Shown here: positions 46,935-56,976 of the stretch, piece by piece
How the letters are laid out: the number at the start of each line of letters is the position of its first letter
How positions within the stretch are numbered: the first letter of the stretch is position 1
Assembly (NCBI GenBank): GCA_037349495.1
Contig: CP140192.1
Coordinates: 1,442,001 to 1,506,000 of the forward strand
Source of the DNA: Lotmaria passim
Lineage: Eukaryota; Euglenozoa; Kinetoplastea; Trypanosomatida; Trypanosomatidae
Length of the DNA stretch: 64,000 nucleotides
Direction: 5' to 3'
Notes under the pieces: model-generated
Database searches by the model: none
What the model was told of the DNA's origin: nothing
The model's input: the letters and a program-made list of their open reading frames with translations, nothing else
Position numbers and translations under genes: made by a program

Positions 46935-49900
46935 TCACTTCGGCTTTGCTCGCGTGGGACTCACCGATTCTGCGGGGAGAAGGAAGTCGGTCAGTAGAGA
47001 AGACATATCCGTCTCCGCGAGTTGCGCAGCGAGGTCCGTCTGAACAGAGTGCGAGGGAGGCGCCTGCGACTCCACCGTCATGCCGGATACACTGCGCTGC
47101 CTCGACATCGCCTGCAGCGAGCGACTGTTGCTGTGTGGCTGCCACTTGCGCTCGCTTGGCCGACTGGATGGCACAAGTGCGCGAATGCCGCTCGCCTGAC
47201 TGCGCGTCCGCTCTCGCAGTGCGCTGGTCAGCTGCTGCACCAGTTCCTGCTGACGCGCTAAGGCGTCTCGCAGCTCATCCTTGTTTCTTGTTTCCAAATC
47301 CTCCAGCGTCATGCCTCTCAGCTGGCTTAACAGCTCTTGCACGTGCATGGAGTGGCGAACAGGCCCGACGCTCCCCAGCGAGCCGGCGGCGCTCTGGCTG
47401 GACTGCCAGTGCGGGTGTGACGCACTTGAAAACCAGCTCTCCTCCTCCCAGTGCCGAGGTCGGCGCCTGAACCGCGGACTCAAGCACGAGCTCGCCGCGT
47501 CTTCCAAGAGCGATGCGTAGTCACTGCCGAAGACTTCAGAGATGCTCTGCGTCAGCACCGGCGTCAATGGGGAGAGGCCGTCCATATTGCTGCCGCTGCC
47601 CTCGCTGATGGTGCGATGGAAACGGGGGCTGTCGTCGTAGGTCAAGAGAGCTCCATGTGGGCCCAACGGTGGTATCGACGCCGGCTCTCGGTCCGGCTGA
47701 AGTGGCGACGGCGACAACACGTTCGGCAAAGGAAAAGCAACTCGCGGAGTTGCCGAAGAGTTCATGGAGGGAAGATAGGCCGCGGCGAGGTTGCTACGCT
47801 GCAGCAGCGGCGGCGGTGCTTCCTTTGACGTGTCGTCCTCCGTCGTCGACCTCGCCGCAGCGGCAGTGGCAGCGGCAGTGGCAGCGGCAGCGGCAGCTCG
47901 TTCGCGGTTGACGTTTTCTCGTTCCGTCGGCGTGTCAATAGACTCCCGCTGACCTGACGCGTCCGCCCTGTACAGTTGGGAGGCGCACGAGGTGTCGTCG
48001 TCCTCTACTGCAATGTCCGTTACACTGTGCGAAAATGGCGCGGGCGTCTCTTTTGCGACGGACTGCACATGACTGCTGTTGGCAACCGTGGACTGCATAG
48101 TAAGGGCGACGGAGGCGGTGATTGTCGGCGTGGGCGCCGTAGTGGCGGGGAGAACGTCCAGCTGTGCCGCAGCGCCACTGACCTCCAAAGGGGAGCCCCC
48201 TGTCCTGGCGGAGGACGGCCTCGGTGACCCAGCTGCATTCTGCGGCGAAGAGGATGACAACGACGGCTCAGAGGACGAGCGTCTTTGTGGTGTGGCTTTG
48301 TGAGGCGATAGAGCAGCCGACGAAGCGGCGGGAGTCACAGGTGGCGATGAAAGGCGCGACGGCGAAGACGCACCGCTTTCTTTTTTGTCATCCGTGGTTT
48401 TTGACGGCAACGCCACTGCTTCGGCTCTGCCAGCGTTACTGCTGCTGTCGCTCTCCACCGAGTTGAACGTCTTGACGGCCACCGCAGAGTTGGAGAGAGG
48501 CGGGGTCGTCGCTTTGTCTGCTTCTGACTTGTTTACTAAGCTTGGCGGCCCTATTTCATCTGCACGTTCAGTCGTCTCAGGCGGCATCACAGGCGAGACA
48601 GACACCACGGGTTCATCCTCCACCTCGTCTTCTAATGGCGGCGGTTGAAGCGGAGAGTTCGAAGGGAGCGATGTGCTACTGTCCACCACCACAACTGCCA
48701 CCTCTGCCGCTGGGTGCTCGGAGGCGTTTTGGGGGCCAGACAGCACTACGAAGTCCGTGCTGTAGGTGAGCGCGGAGGAAACGCTTGACTGTAGAACAGC
48801 GCTGAGAGGTGTTCCAGCACGCTGGGCTTCGTCAAATGCAGCGGCACGCTTCTTGGCAGCGTCTCTGCGTGGGCCAGGGAGTTGCGGTGACGACGGCTGC
48901 TCTTGGTGCTGCTCGTCCTCAAGTTCAAGCGGCTCGACCAAACGCAGCAGCTGTTCCCCTCGATTCAACAGGGCAAGAACAGACGAGGGCTTCGCTCCTG
49001 CTCGAGAAGCGTGGGTTCCAGCTTTTGCTATGCTGTCATCACCGTGCGCGCTCGAAGCGGGAGTAGAGTCCGGCTTAGTGAAATGCACGGGCTGGATAGC
49101 TGCAGCAGTCTGAGGAGAGTCCAGATCAGCTTGATTTCTTTGATGAGAGGAAGGCACTGCTGCGTCCGTGAAGAGGGACACATCTTCGTCAGGCGTGTAG
49201 GCATAGGTGTCCACCACACGAGCCGCAAATTCCACCTGCCTCTCAGCTGCACCTCTCCCTTTTTTCGATCTCCCACAATCTTCAGTCGACACTTTCTCAA
49301 GGCTGTTCACCGAGGTGAACGTCGTGCCAGAATAGGAAGGCATGTCCACTGTTGCCACATGGCTGCCAGCGGTGCGGCGCTGCACCATGGGCCGAAGCAC
49401 TAGCGTCGCCGTCTCAACCGCGCCGCTGCCAATACCGCTTGTGTGTAAGCTCGCCTCACCGTCGTCGCCATGCTGCGTGTAAGCGAGATCGACCGGGAAG
49501 GGTCTGGGGGTGGCGGCAGACGAAGTAGTAGTTGTGATAGAGGACTCGCGATTTCCATCGCACTTGACAGGACCCGCCACAGCAGCGCAATGGTGATCGC
49601 CGGACTCTGCTGCCCTTGACGCTGCGGCGTCGCCGGCGTTCAGGTGCTCTTCTGTGCACGGCGCATCCCCCACACCTTTGGTCCGCCTGTCCATTTGCGC
49701 ATCACCCTTGCAGGTCTTGCCGCTTGTCAAGGTTGAACGGCTTTCAGGGCTTACTTTCGCCCATGCGTTTGAGGAGCCTGTCGCCACTACCTCCTCTTCT
49801 TCTCTGTCCGCCTTCTCTGGCGCTGTGCCGGCTGCCTTCGTCTTGTGAAACACATCTGGTGGGAAGCTGTCCCGCATGGACTGCCGCAGTACCTGTTGCG

Positions 49901-51533
49901 CCCCTGGCATCGCAGCCGTCGAGCTATCTGCCGCGTTGCGTGCGCTTTGCCGCGTCGCTTCCTTCATCTCCATCAGCTCCGTGTACCCGTCCGAGTTGCC
50001 CAACTGCTCCCACCACGCCGTATCCGCGCTCACGCGCACCTCTTCCTCAGCGGTGGTGGCGAGTACAGCGAACAGTTGCTGCACGAACACGAAAAGGTGA
50101 AGCGGCAGCGCACTGCGTCCAAACGCCACCACTTCGTCCACAGACAGCAGAGGCGTCACACCTAAGTAGCGGGAGGCGGCAAAAATCGCCGTCCAGTAGC
50201 AGCGTGACTGATGACGTTGGAAGAGTTGCGTCGACTCCTCCGGTGAGCACAGCGCTGCCCCGGCGGGCGGCGTCGCCATGAACGCCTCGGCGTCGTGCAG
50301 CGCGCGTGACAGCGCCGCCAGCGGCAGAGCAGCGGGGCAGTAAAACCACAGCGCCACACACACGCACTCGCCGCTCTGCACTAGACGAAAAAAAACGCGC
50401 TCCGACGGGTCCAGCACGTCGCGGTTGAAGGGGCCATGTTCGATGAAGCCGCGCAGCGCGGAGCAGCTGGCTAGCGGTGCCACGGCAGCAGAACCCTCGC
50501 GCAGCTGCTTCTGCGTGGAGTCCAGAATCGCCTGAAACCACTCGAGCAGCGAACCCTCGACGCTGCTCGGCGGGTGCAGAGCGGAGTACGGGAGGTAGTT
50601 GGGGTTGGACTGCAGAGGGGCCTCGAGGCGCCTCACGTGCTGCGTCACGTCACTCACCATCAGAAGTGTGGCGCTGTACTGCAGAAGCAGGGAGCGTGAG
50701 ATCAGAACGTGTGCGCCAAGGTAAAAGGGAATGAGCCTGGCAAGACGACAGGCGAGCCGCTGATGTCGGCGAAACACTGGAAGCTCTTCGCTGTCGCGAG
50801 TGGTCGTATGAGACACGCCCTCCGGCGTCGCCCTGTCGAGATTAAGCGTCGCAGCGAGTTCGTCCTCGGAGAGCACACACTCCGCAAAGAGCCACCGCAG
50901 CAGCAGCAAAGCCGCCTGCGCCTCTTTACTCTCCAACGTTAAACTGTCCACCGTCGGCTCTTCGCCGTCCAGCGTGCCGAGTGCCTTTCCATCCAGCGCA
51001 CGGGCAGACGGGCTTCGTGCTTCCGCGTTGCCGCCTTCATAGTTCTCGCCTTCGTTGTCTTCGCCGTCGCTTACGCTGGGGAAGCTCACGTTAAGGTCCG
51101 CATTTGCAGCTGGTCCACCTGCGCGGTTCACAGGTGCAGTGGAAGCGATCTGTCCTGCGGTTTGCCTCTTCTCACTCACAAAGCTGCGACGGCTGCTCTC
51201 ACGGCTGCCGCCATAGGCTCTCCGGAGAAATGGGTGCATTGTTGGCGGACAACCGCCGAGGAGGTGGTCACACACGAGCAAGTACAGCATGCCCTCCCGA
51301 GAAAGTCGCAAGGCACCAAAAGGCATGTCGTTGAGTGTGCAGCTCTGCTCAAAGGAAACGCGAGCCATCACGCTTTCCATGTGTGCCACATCTGCCACAA
51401 ACGTAGGGTAGTGCACCTCGACCGTGGGGTCGAGGCTCTGGCTGGCGTAGCGAAGCAGCCACTTAAAATTGACCGCAAATTCGAGTACATAAGGGTCTAT
51501 GGCGGCCACGGACACACCAGGAGAGGACTCCAT
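46935..51533 (-). CDS. Very large protein with possible CAMSAP-type CH domain
   Basis: The 1532-residue protein has an ordered N-terminal part and a long disordered remainder. Residues 1-95 are helical (LEFAVNFKWLLRYA). Residues 200-315 are helical again (AQAALLLLRWLFAE). Residues about 325-490 follow the CAMSAP CH pattern: EGSLLEWFQAIL (opening helix), LVQSGECVCVALWFYCPAAL (the 'DG-x-A-x-x-x-x-x-FYCP' block), WTAIFAASRYLG and LPLHLFVFVQQLFAVL. From 500 to about 1430 the chain is Ser/Ala/Thr/Glu-rich; a coiled coil near 1430-1475 (LETRNKDELRDALARQQEL) precedes the end. I see no C-terminal CKK microtubule-binding domain. If the CH call holds, it would be a patronin-like cytoskeletal protein; otherwise it is simply unknown. 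Confidence 0.6.
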   Translation of the reverse strand: MESSPGVSVAAIDPYVLEFAVNFKWLLRYASQSLDPTVEVHYPTFVADVAHMESVMARVSFEQSCTLNDMPFGALRLSREGMLYLLVCDHLLGGCPPTMHPFLRRAYGGSRESSRRSFVSEKRQTAGQIASTAPVNRAGGPAANADLNVSFPSVSDGEDNEGENYEGGNAEARSPSARALDGKALGTLDGEEPTVDSLTLESKEAQAALLLLRWLFAECVLSEDELAATLNLDRATPEGVSHTTTRDSEELPVFRRHQRLACRLARLIPFYLGAHVLISRSLLLQYSATLLMVSDVTQHVRRLEAPLQSNPNYLPYSALHPPSSVEGSLLEWFQAILDSTQKQLREGSAAVAPLASCSALRGFIEHGPFNRDVLDPSERVFFRLVQSGECVCVALWFYCPAALPLAALSRALHDAEAFMATPPAGAALCSPEESTQLFQRHQSRCYWTAIFAASRYLGVTPLLSVDEVVAFGRSALPLHLFVFVQQLFAVLATTAEEEVRVSADTAWWEQLGNSDGYTELMEMKEATRQSARNAADSSTAAMPGAQQVLRQSMRDSFPPDVFHKTKAAGTAPEKADREEEEVVATGSSNAWAKVSPESRSTLTSGKTCKGDAQMDRRTKGVGDAPCTEEHLNAGDAAASRAAESGDHHCAAVAGPVKCDGNRESSITTTTSSAATPRPFPVDLAYTQHGDDGEASLHTSGIGSGAVETATLVLRPMVQRRTAGSHVATVDMPSYSGTTFTSVNSLEKVSTEDCGRSKKGRGAAERQVEFAARVVDTYAYTPDEDVSLFTDAAVPSSHQRNQADLDSPQTAAAIQPVHFTKPDSTPASSAHGDDSIAKAGTHASRAGAKPSSVLALLNRGEQLLRLVEPLELEDEQHQEQPSSPQLPGPRRDAAKKRAAAFDEAQRAGTPLSAVLQSSVSSALTYSTDFVVLSGPQNASEHPAAEVAVVVVDSSTSLPSNSPLQPPPLEDEVEDEPVVSVSPVMPPETTERADEIGPPSLVNKSEADKATTPPLSNSAVAVKTFNSVESDSSSNAGRAEAVALPSKTTDDKKESGASSPSRLSSPPVTPAASSAALSPHKATPQRRSSSEPSLSSSSPQNAAGSPRPSSARTGGSPLEVSGAAAQLDVLPATTAPTPTITASVALTMQSTVANSSHVQSVAKETPAPFSHSVTDIAVEDDDTSCASQLYRADASGQRESIDTPTERENVNRERAAAAAATAAATAAAARSTTEDDTSKEAPPPLLQRSNLAAAYLPSMNSSATPRVAFPLPNVLSPSPLQPDREPASIPPLGPHGALLTYDDSPRFHRTISEGSGSNMDGLSPLTPVLTQSISEVFGSDYASLLEDAASSCLSPRFRRRPRHWEEESWFSSASHPHWQSSQSAAGSLGSVGPVRHSMHVQELLSQLRGMTLEDLETRNKDELRDALARQQELVQQLTSALRERTRSQASGIRALVPSSRPSERKWQPHSNSRSLQAMSRQRSVSGMTVESQAPPSHSVQTDLAAQLAETDMSSLLTDFLLPAESVSPTRAKPK

Positions 51534-52254
51534 AGTTGACTCCTTGCGTTGACAGCCCTAAAGAAACAAACAGTATTAAAAAGCAAAGCCACACTCCAGC
51601 GCAGATCTATAGGAATGTGTATTTATGCTCTCATAAAGGTGGAAAGAGAAAGCCGAAAGAGTGAGCAAAAAAAAAAAAAAAAAAAGAGAGAAGAAAAAAA
51701 AAAAAAAAAGAAGCAGGCGGCTTGCGCTTTCTTGTGTAATTCAAAAAGCGTTCACACAACCCCAGCTTTTGTGGAACACTACTTGCGCTCAAGTACAATC
51801 TATGGTCTGCACTGCAAAAGAGAAGAAAAGAAATGAAGAAAAAAAAAAAGGAGCTAACACCTTGCAACAAACAGGAGGCTAATTTCCCTAATCTGGGGCA
51901 GCACTTGCTTCTTTTTACCCCCCCCTTTTTTTTTCTTGAACAAATAAGCGGAAGGACAATGCTATTTATAAGTTCGTCGCGCCGTCAAAAACGGTTCAAA
52001 TACGCAGAATCTCTCCAACGTAGGTTAAGCAAAGGAAGTATGTGTATGTCCACGGTCTTTGAACCGTTCTTTTTTTTTTTTTCTCTCTCTTCTGATTTCA
52101 TAGAAGCTTCAGAGCTGATGTATCTATTCTAAAATAGTACCACAAAACTGCTAACGACAAGTCTAACGAAATGCTGATCAACAGCTTCACCCGCACATGA
52201 ACAGCACCAACAGAAAAAAAAAAAGGCAGTTTGCGGTTTGTCTCTTCGTACGCT
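51534..52254 (-). other. Intergenic spacer
   Basis: A-runs on + at 51667-51710 (coding-strand T tract of the large gene), a C8T9 run on + at about 51918-51934 and a T14 run near 52069. No gene seen. Confidence 0.7.
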
Positions 52255-55200
52255 CTATGGCTTGTGGCTCGAAGAAGAGGGTGAGGTACGCGGAGAAGAC
52301 TTCGTGAAGAAAGACCCGCTGCCTGACTGCCCGGTGCTGGAGTCGTAGTAGGACCACGAGTACGTTCCATCTTCGTCGCAGCTGGTGCTCCACTGCGCGG
52401 ACGTGGCAGTCGTGGTGGCTGACGTACTGGCCGTGACGGCTGGAGGGTGGCGTGGTGGCCTTCGCAAACTACGCTTCCGTTGACCACAAAGCACTTGACC
52501 ATCTTCTGTGTTGCAGGCTTTGCTGCTCTCATGAGGGCCAGCCACGTCAGTAAACACGCGATGCCCTGCTGACGACGGCGCTGTTGTTGACGATGGTGTG
52601 GACTTGTCTCTCGTAGCGGTGGTTGTTGTTGTCGTGGTCTCTCCCGTACCAGTGTCGCTGCGATTTTCGTACGAGCTTGACGTGGTGTAGTAATAGGAGG
52701 TGGTCGAAAACGACGGTGTGTTCGTACTCGTCGCCGTCGTGTCGCTGCCTGTCGTGGCTGCAGGGCTGTGGTGGTGATGGCTGCGGTTTTGGTGTTGGTG
52801 CTTCGCAGCTGGTGCCATATGGTCATGTGTCGGTTGGAGCCGCTGGAGAACGCGGCTGCGCAGTTCCACGAAACTCTGCACGATCGGGTCGGAGACAGTG
52901 TTGTGGTGGTGGTGGCGGTTGCTGCTGCTAGCTCTTGCCGCTCCGTGAGATGCGTGGCGCAGTACTGGACCCAATCGCCGTGCTTGCTGATCACCGTCTC
53001 TTGGCGGAGAGGCATAGGCCTCTGTGGCAGCCGACAGCGCTGTCGTGTTTTGTGCAGCGGAGGCTGCCTCGCCAGATGCGTCAAGGGATGCAGATGCTTC
53101 TTTGAGCTCTTTTAGGGAACTCGGGGCAGCAAGTTTGTTATCCAGACGATCTTGCTGTTGCTCGCCAACGTCCTCCTCACCTTTGAATTGTAGAGCAACG
53201 TCGTGCTTCTCTTGTACGCTGCTGCATTTCCTCTCTTCCTCACCTGTGTGCTTACTCGAGAGACTGATCACGTTCTCGTTGTCTACCTGCCGAATCGACG
53301 ACGGTGACGTGGTCGTCTCTTCCGATGCTCTTTGCTCGCTTGACGTCGTCGAATGCGAATCTGCAGTTCCCACGTTAACGCCGTCCACCTGGAGCACCGG
53401 CTCCGCGTTGAAGCGCGCCGCCTCCTCGGCCTGCAGCTGTGCGTCCTCCTGCAGGTGCTTCACCGCTCGCTCCATCTGCGCCTCGGCCGCCTGTTGCAGC
53501 CGCGCCAGCTCCTCGTCGGACATGTGCGTTGCCAGGCCCCATTTCAGCTGCTCCATGTGCCGGTCAACCATGTCGTGTCGCAGCTGCGACTCCACCGTGT
53601 TCATCTCCGCATGCAGCGCCGCCACCTCTTCGGCGTTGCGCGTGCGTCGCTGCAGTGCATCCCACCGCAGCTGCCGCTCCTGTGCCGCCTGCGCCTGCCG
53701 CGCCCGCTCCAACGACACCTGCACCTGCCATGCCGTGGCTGAGGCGTCGTACTTGGCGGCAACGCGTGCGTACTGCTGCTGCACGAAGGCGGTCTCCGTG
53801 GCAGCGGCTGCCTCGGCCTTTCTCTGCAGCGTCGCGTACCGCCGTGCTGCCTCTGCCGCCTCGTCGCGACTGCGCTGCACCAGCGACAACTCGCGCATCT
53901 TCTCCGCCAGTATAACCGGGTCGTGTGGGAGTAAGCCGTCTGGGTAGGTGAAGCGGGGAGAGAGCGCGTGCAACTGCGTGTAAGGCAGGAGTTCCGTCAC
54001 AGGGCCGCTCCCCCCATCGCTTGCGTCACCGTCGCTGCTGTTTCGCTTCATCCAGTTACCCTGCAGCCGGTAGGTGTTCTCCAGAACAAGCTTGAGCGAC
54101 AAAACGGCTGTGCTTCCGCTCGAATCCACGGGCTGGCTCAGCACGCGCCGCACCTCGTCTGCGCTGACGGCAGCCATGAGCGGCCCGCGCAGTCGTGTCC
54201 GCACCAATGTGATGTGGAAGGCGAAGAGCCACATCGGCGAGGCGGTGAAGGCGTGGTCCATCACCTGCAGCCACTCCGACCCCGTCAACACGTCCGTGTA
54301 AAACGAGGTCAGTAACTCCCACCCCCACACCTCCACGCCTGACCCAATCGCTTTCAGGTGCTGCGACAGCGCCGCGTCTGCCCTCCCCAGCTCCCGCTCC
54401 AGCGCTGCCAGCAGCGGTGTCGGGCCACGGGGGTGGCACACAAAAAACTCCTGCCCCCAGTTCATGAAGAAGATGAGCGTGAGCTCCACCACCGCCTGCA
54501 CATCGTGGCGATACAGTAGAACGAACGGGTAGACGAGGACAGGCAGGTAGGAGGCGAGCGTCAAAACGGGCGAGGCCCAGCACAGGGACGACAGCGCTGC
54601 TTCAACGGACTGCCGTGTCTTGCTCGGGGGCAACGGGAAAGGCTGCATGAGCTGCTCCACCGCGATGTGGAGAGGCCGACGCGCGAGAGCCGCAAACTGC
54701 GACGCCGTTCTCGCCTTGGCGGGTAGCCCCGTCAGGAAGCGCCAAATCAGAGGGCGGTAGGCATGCGGGAACACGCCGTACTTGAGCAGGTGGGCGTGCA
54801 ACTGCTCCAGGTTGTATTGACACGAGATCGCCGGCAGCGCGTCGCAGAACTTGGCCTCGGACCACAAGATGTGCTCCGATGGAGCGTGGGCGACGGGGGG
54901 AGAGGCGGTGCTGTTGTTGCTGCTGCCGCTGACGCCGCCTTCGTTGCTCTTATCGAGTGTGTCGGCAGCCGTGTGAAGGGCGTCCGCGTCAGCAAATCGC
55001 ACGTCCACGAGGTTGACATCAACCCACCTCGCAGGGAAGCCCTTCTTGGGAACCACTGTTAGTGGGCGACACGCGGTGAGCACCAGCAGCGCCGCCTCTA
55101 CTTGCTTCGCAGCCTCCTGCGGATCACCTAGATGCAAGGGCACAGAGGAGCCGTTGGCGCCCCCGGCTCCCGGCGTTGTGGATGCAGACGCGACGCTGGT

Positions 55201-56976
55201 GGTGAGGCGGTGACGCAGGAACGGCTGCGCAAGCAACACAGACGCCAGCTTCCCAGCCGGCCCTCCCTGTGTCGCGGATTGCGCGGATGATGGATGTCTC
55301 CCGCTTGGGTTGTGGTTTGCGGTGGACTTGGCCGGGCTAGCTGGACGGCCCTGCGCCAAGCTGTCTGGCGGCCGTACTGTAGAAAAGGAAAGCGCTGTGG
55401 ACGCGGCTTCCTTGCGTGCTGTCGGCAGGTGAAGCAGCGCCAAAGCCTGGTCGCGGTACATCGCCCCGAACGTCGGCCCAGACGGCGTGAAGCGCCACCG
55501 TGTATGTGGCGACGACGACGACGACGACGACGGTGATGAACGTGGCGCGACGTCAACAGCTGATAAAAGCGACGCGTCCGGCGGTTGAATCGAGAAGACG
55601 AGGTGGTAGGTGCTCGACAGCACAACGTGTACGACGCCGGTGCTCAACAGGCACGCCACGAGGTCAGCCTGCAAGGCGCTTACTTGGACGACGATCACCA
55701 TTGCTCCACCGATCTCGTGAGAGGCACCGGCGGCAGTAGTGGCTGTGACGGTTTTGCCACGCACAGCGCTCCCACCCGGCAGCCGCACCACACCAGCTCC
55801 AGCCAGCGTGTACGCGTCCACGAAGGCCACCACCGGCTCCATCACAGGACCGCGCGCTGACGTCACCACCGCGTCCGCACCGAGGGCGACAAGCGTGCCA
55901 CACTGCGCCGAACACCGCAGCCGCAGCGTCGATGGAGCCGCGACGCTCTCGCGTAGCTGCACGGCGTTCGTCCTCGACTCAGCGGAGGAAGCCGCACCGG
56001 CAGAACCACTTTCGTTCCCCGTGCAGGAGCTGTCCGAGTGAGACCCAGGAAACGCCACGGCGGCGGCGGCACCGTTGCTGCCAACCCGTCGTGTCCACAA
56101 TGAGAGAATGTTGCTCGTCTCGACTGAAAGCAGCAGCGTCGGTTCGACTATGTGCAGTCCGAGGAAACGATGCGGCGCCGCCTTCAGAGACCGCTGACCG
56201 GATGCTTCGACATTCTTCTGCATTGGCTGCAACGTGCACTGCGTCGGTGCTGCGCAGCCTGTACAAGCGTAAAGTGGTGCAGTAGACAGCGTACTGGCCT
56301 TTTCCTCGCCCTTCACAGGCGAGAAGCCCGTGGCAGCAGGGGCAGCAGCAGACGCGTGAGACGCTTGTGCAGAATTGCGGCTGTGCTGGTCGCCTGTCCC
56401 AGTCGGCCTCGTCGCCTCCACACGTTCACCGGTCGCGGCACCTTCGGCTACCGGCTCCCAGCAGGTGAAGACGTCGGCGCTGACAGCGCAGAAAAGCGAC
56501 TCCGTCGACGGTCCCGTGACGAGGCGCGAGATCGGCTGCGTGTGCAGCGCCGCCACCGTTTCCTGTGTCACTGTTCCACGCTGCCAGTCCACAAAGACGA
56601 GTCGATTGCCGGCCTGCACGAGCACCACGATGGGGCTCGTCAGGTAGCCTGGGCAGAAGATGCCGCACCGAAGAACACCGCCACCGAGGTCGGCGAGGAG
56701 AAATAGCTTGTTGTCTTGTAGCGAAACACCGTACGCCTTGCCAGAGGCTGTGCCAAAGACAAAGCATGTCTCGTCCACAGGATGGAAGGCTACAAACGTG
56801 ACGGCGTCTGCGCCAGGGCTCCGCTTTTCCTCTTTAAGCTGAAAAGTAAGGAAGATGCCTTCGTCATGCACGGCGATGGTCGCAGGTGGGCCATTATTCT
56901 TGTTGTCGGCGGTAGACCCACTCGCCGATTCCCACAACGGCAAGACCACCGTGCTGCTCGAAACTGCCACTGACAT
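52255..56976 (-). CDS. TBC1D31: TBC1D31-like WD40/TBC/coiled-coil protein
   Basis: The 1573-residue protein has the three-part layout of TBC1D31 (WDR67). The N-terminal half is a WD40 propeller (VTFVAFHPVDETCFVFGTA, VVLVQAGNRLVFVDW) with long inserts. The TBC domain spans about 705-930: LLKYGVFPHAYRPLIWRFL, SYLPVLVYPFVLLYRHDV, FFMNWGQEFFVCHP, then GWELLTSFYTDVLTGSEW. It lacks the I-x-x-D-x-x-R and Y-x-Q finger motifs of active Rab GAPs, as TBC1D31 does. A coiled coil covers about 1015-1190 and a Ser/Thr/His-rich tail ends the protein. In animals it is a centriolar satellite protein needed for ciliogenesis. A basal-body role here is inference. The first ATG (56976) is used. Confidence 0.8.
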   Translation of the reverse strand: MSVAVSSSTVVLPLWESASGSTADNKNNGPPATIAVHDEGIFLTFQLKEEKRSPGADAVTFVAFHPVDETCFVFGTASGKAYGVSLQDNKLFLLADLGGGVLRCGIFCPGYLTSPIVVLVQAGNRLVFVDWQRGTVTQETVAALHTQPISRLVTGPSTESLFCAVSADVFTCWEPVAEGAATGERVEATRPTGTGDQHSRNSAQASHASAAAPAATGFSPVKGEEKASTLSTAPLYACTGCAAPTQCTLQPMQKNVEASGQRSLKAAPHRFLGLHIVEPTLLLSVETSNILSLWTRRVGSNGAAAAVAFPGSHSDSSCTGNESGSAGAASSAESRTNAVQLRESVAAPSTLRLRCSAQCGTLVALGADAVVTSARGPVMEPVVAFVDAYTLAGAGVVRLPGGSAVRGKTVTATTAAGASHEIGGAMVIVVQVSALQADLVACLLSTGVVHVVLSSTYHLVFSIQPPDASLLSAVDVAPRSSPSSSSSSSPHTRWRFTPSGPTFGAMYRDQALALLHLPTARKEAASTALSFSTVRPPDSLAQGRPASPAKSTANHNPSGRHPSSAQSATQGGPAGKLASVLLAQPFLRHRLTTSVASASTTPGAGGANGSSVPLHLGDPQEAAKQVEAALLVLTACRPLTVVPKKGFPARWVDVNLVDVRFADADALHTAADTLDKSNEGGVSGSSNNSTASPPVAHAPSEHILWSEAKFCDALPAISCQYNLEQLHAHLLKYGVFPHAYRPLIWRFLTGLPAKARTASQFAALARRPLHIAVEQLMQPFPLPPSKTRQSVEAALSSLCWASPVLTLASYLPVLVYPFVLLYRHDVQAVVELTLIFFMNWGQEFFVCHPRGPTPLLAALERELGRADAALSQHLKAIGSGVEVWGWELLTSFYTDVLTGSEWLQVMDHAFTASPMWLFAFHITLVRTRLRGPLMAAVSADEVRRVLSQPVDSSGSTAVLSLKLVLENTYRLQGNWMKRNSSDGDASDGGSGPVTELLPYTQLHALSPRFTYPDGLLPHDPVILAEKMRELSLVQRSRDEAAEAARRYATLQRKAEAAAATETAFVQQQYARVAAKYDASATAWQVQVSLERARQAQAAQERQLRWDALQRRTRNAEEVAALHAEMNTVESQLRHDMVDRHMEQLKWGLATHMSDEELARLQQAAEAQMERAVKHLQEDAQLQAEEAARFNAEPVLQVDGVNVGTADSHSTTSSEQRASEETTTSPSSIRQVDNENVISLSSKHTGEEERKCSSVQEKHDVALQFKGEEDVGEQQQDRLDNKLAAPSSLKELKEASASLDASGEAASAAQNTTALSAATEAYASPPRDGDQQARRLGPVLRHASHGAARASSSNRHHHHNTVSDPIVQSFVELRSRVLQRLQPTHDHMAPAAKHQHQNRSHHHHSPAATTGSDTTATSTNTPSFSTTSYYYTTSSSYENRSDTGTGETTTTTTTATRDKSTPSSTTAPSSAGHRVFTDVAGPHESSKACNTEDGQVLCGQRKRSLRRPPRHPPAVTASTSATTTATSAQWSTSCDEDGTYSWSYYDSSTGQSGSGSFFTKSSPRTSPSSSSHKP

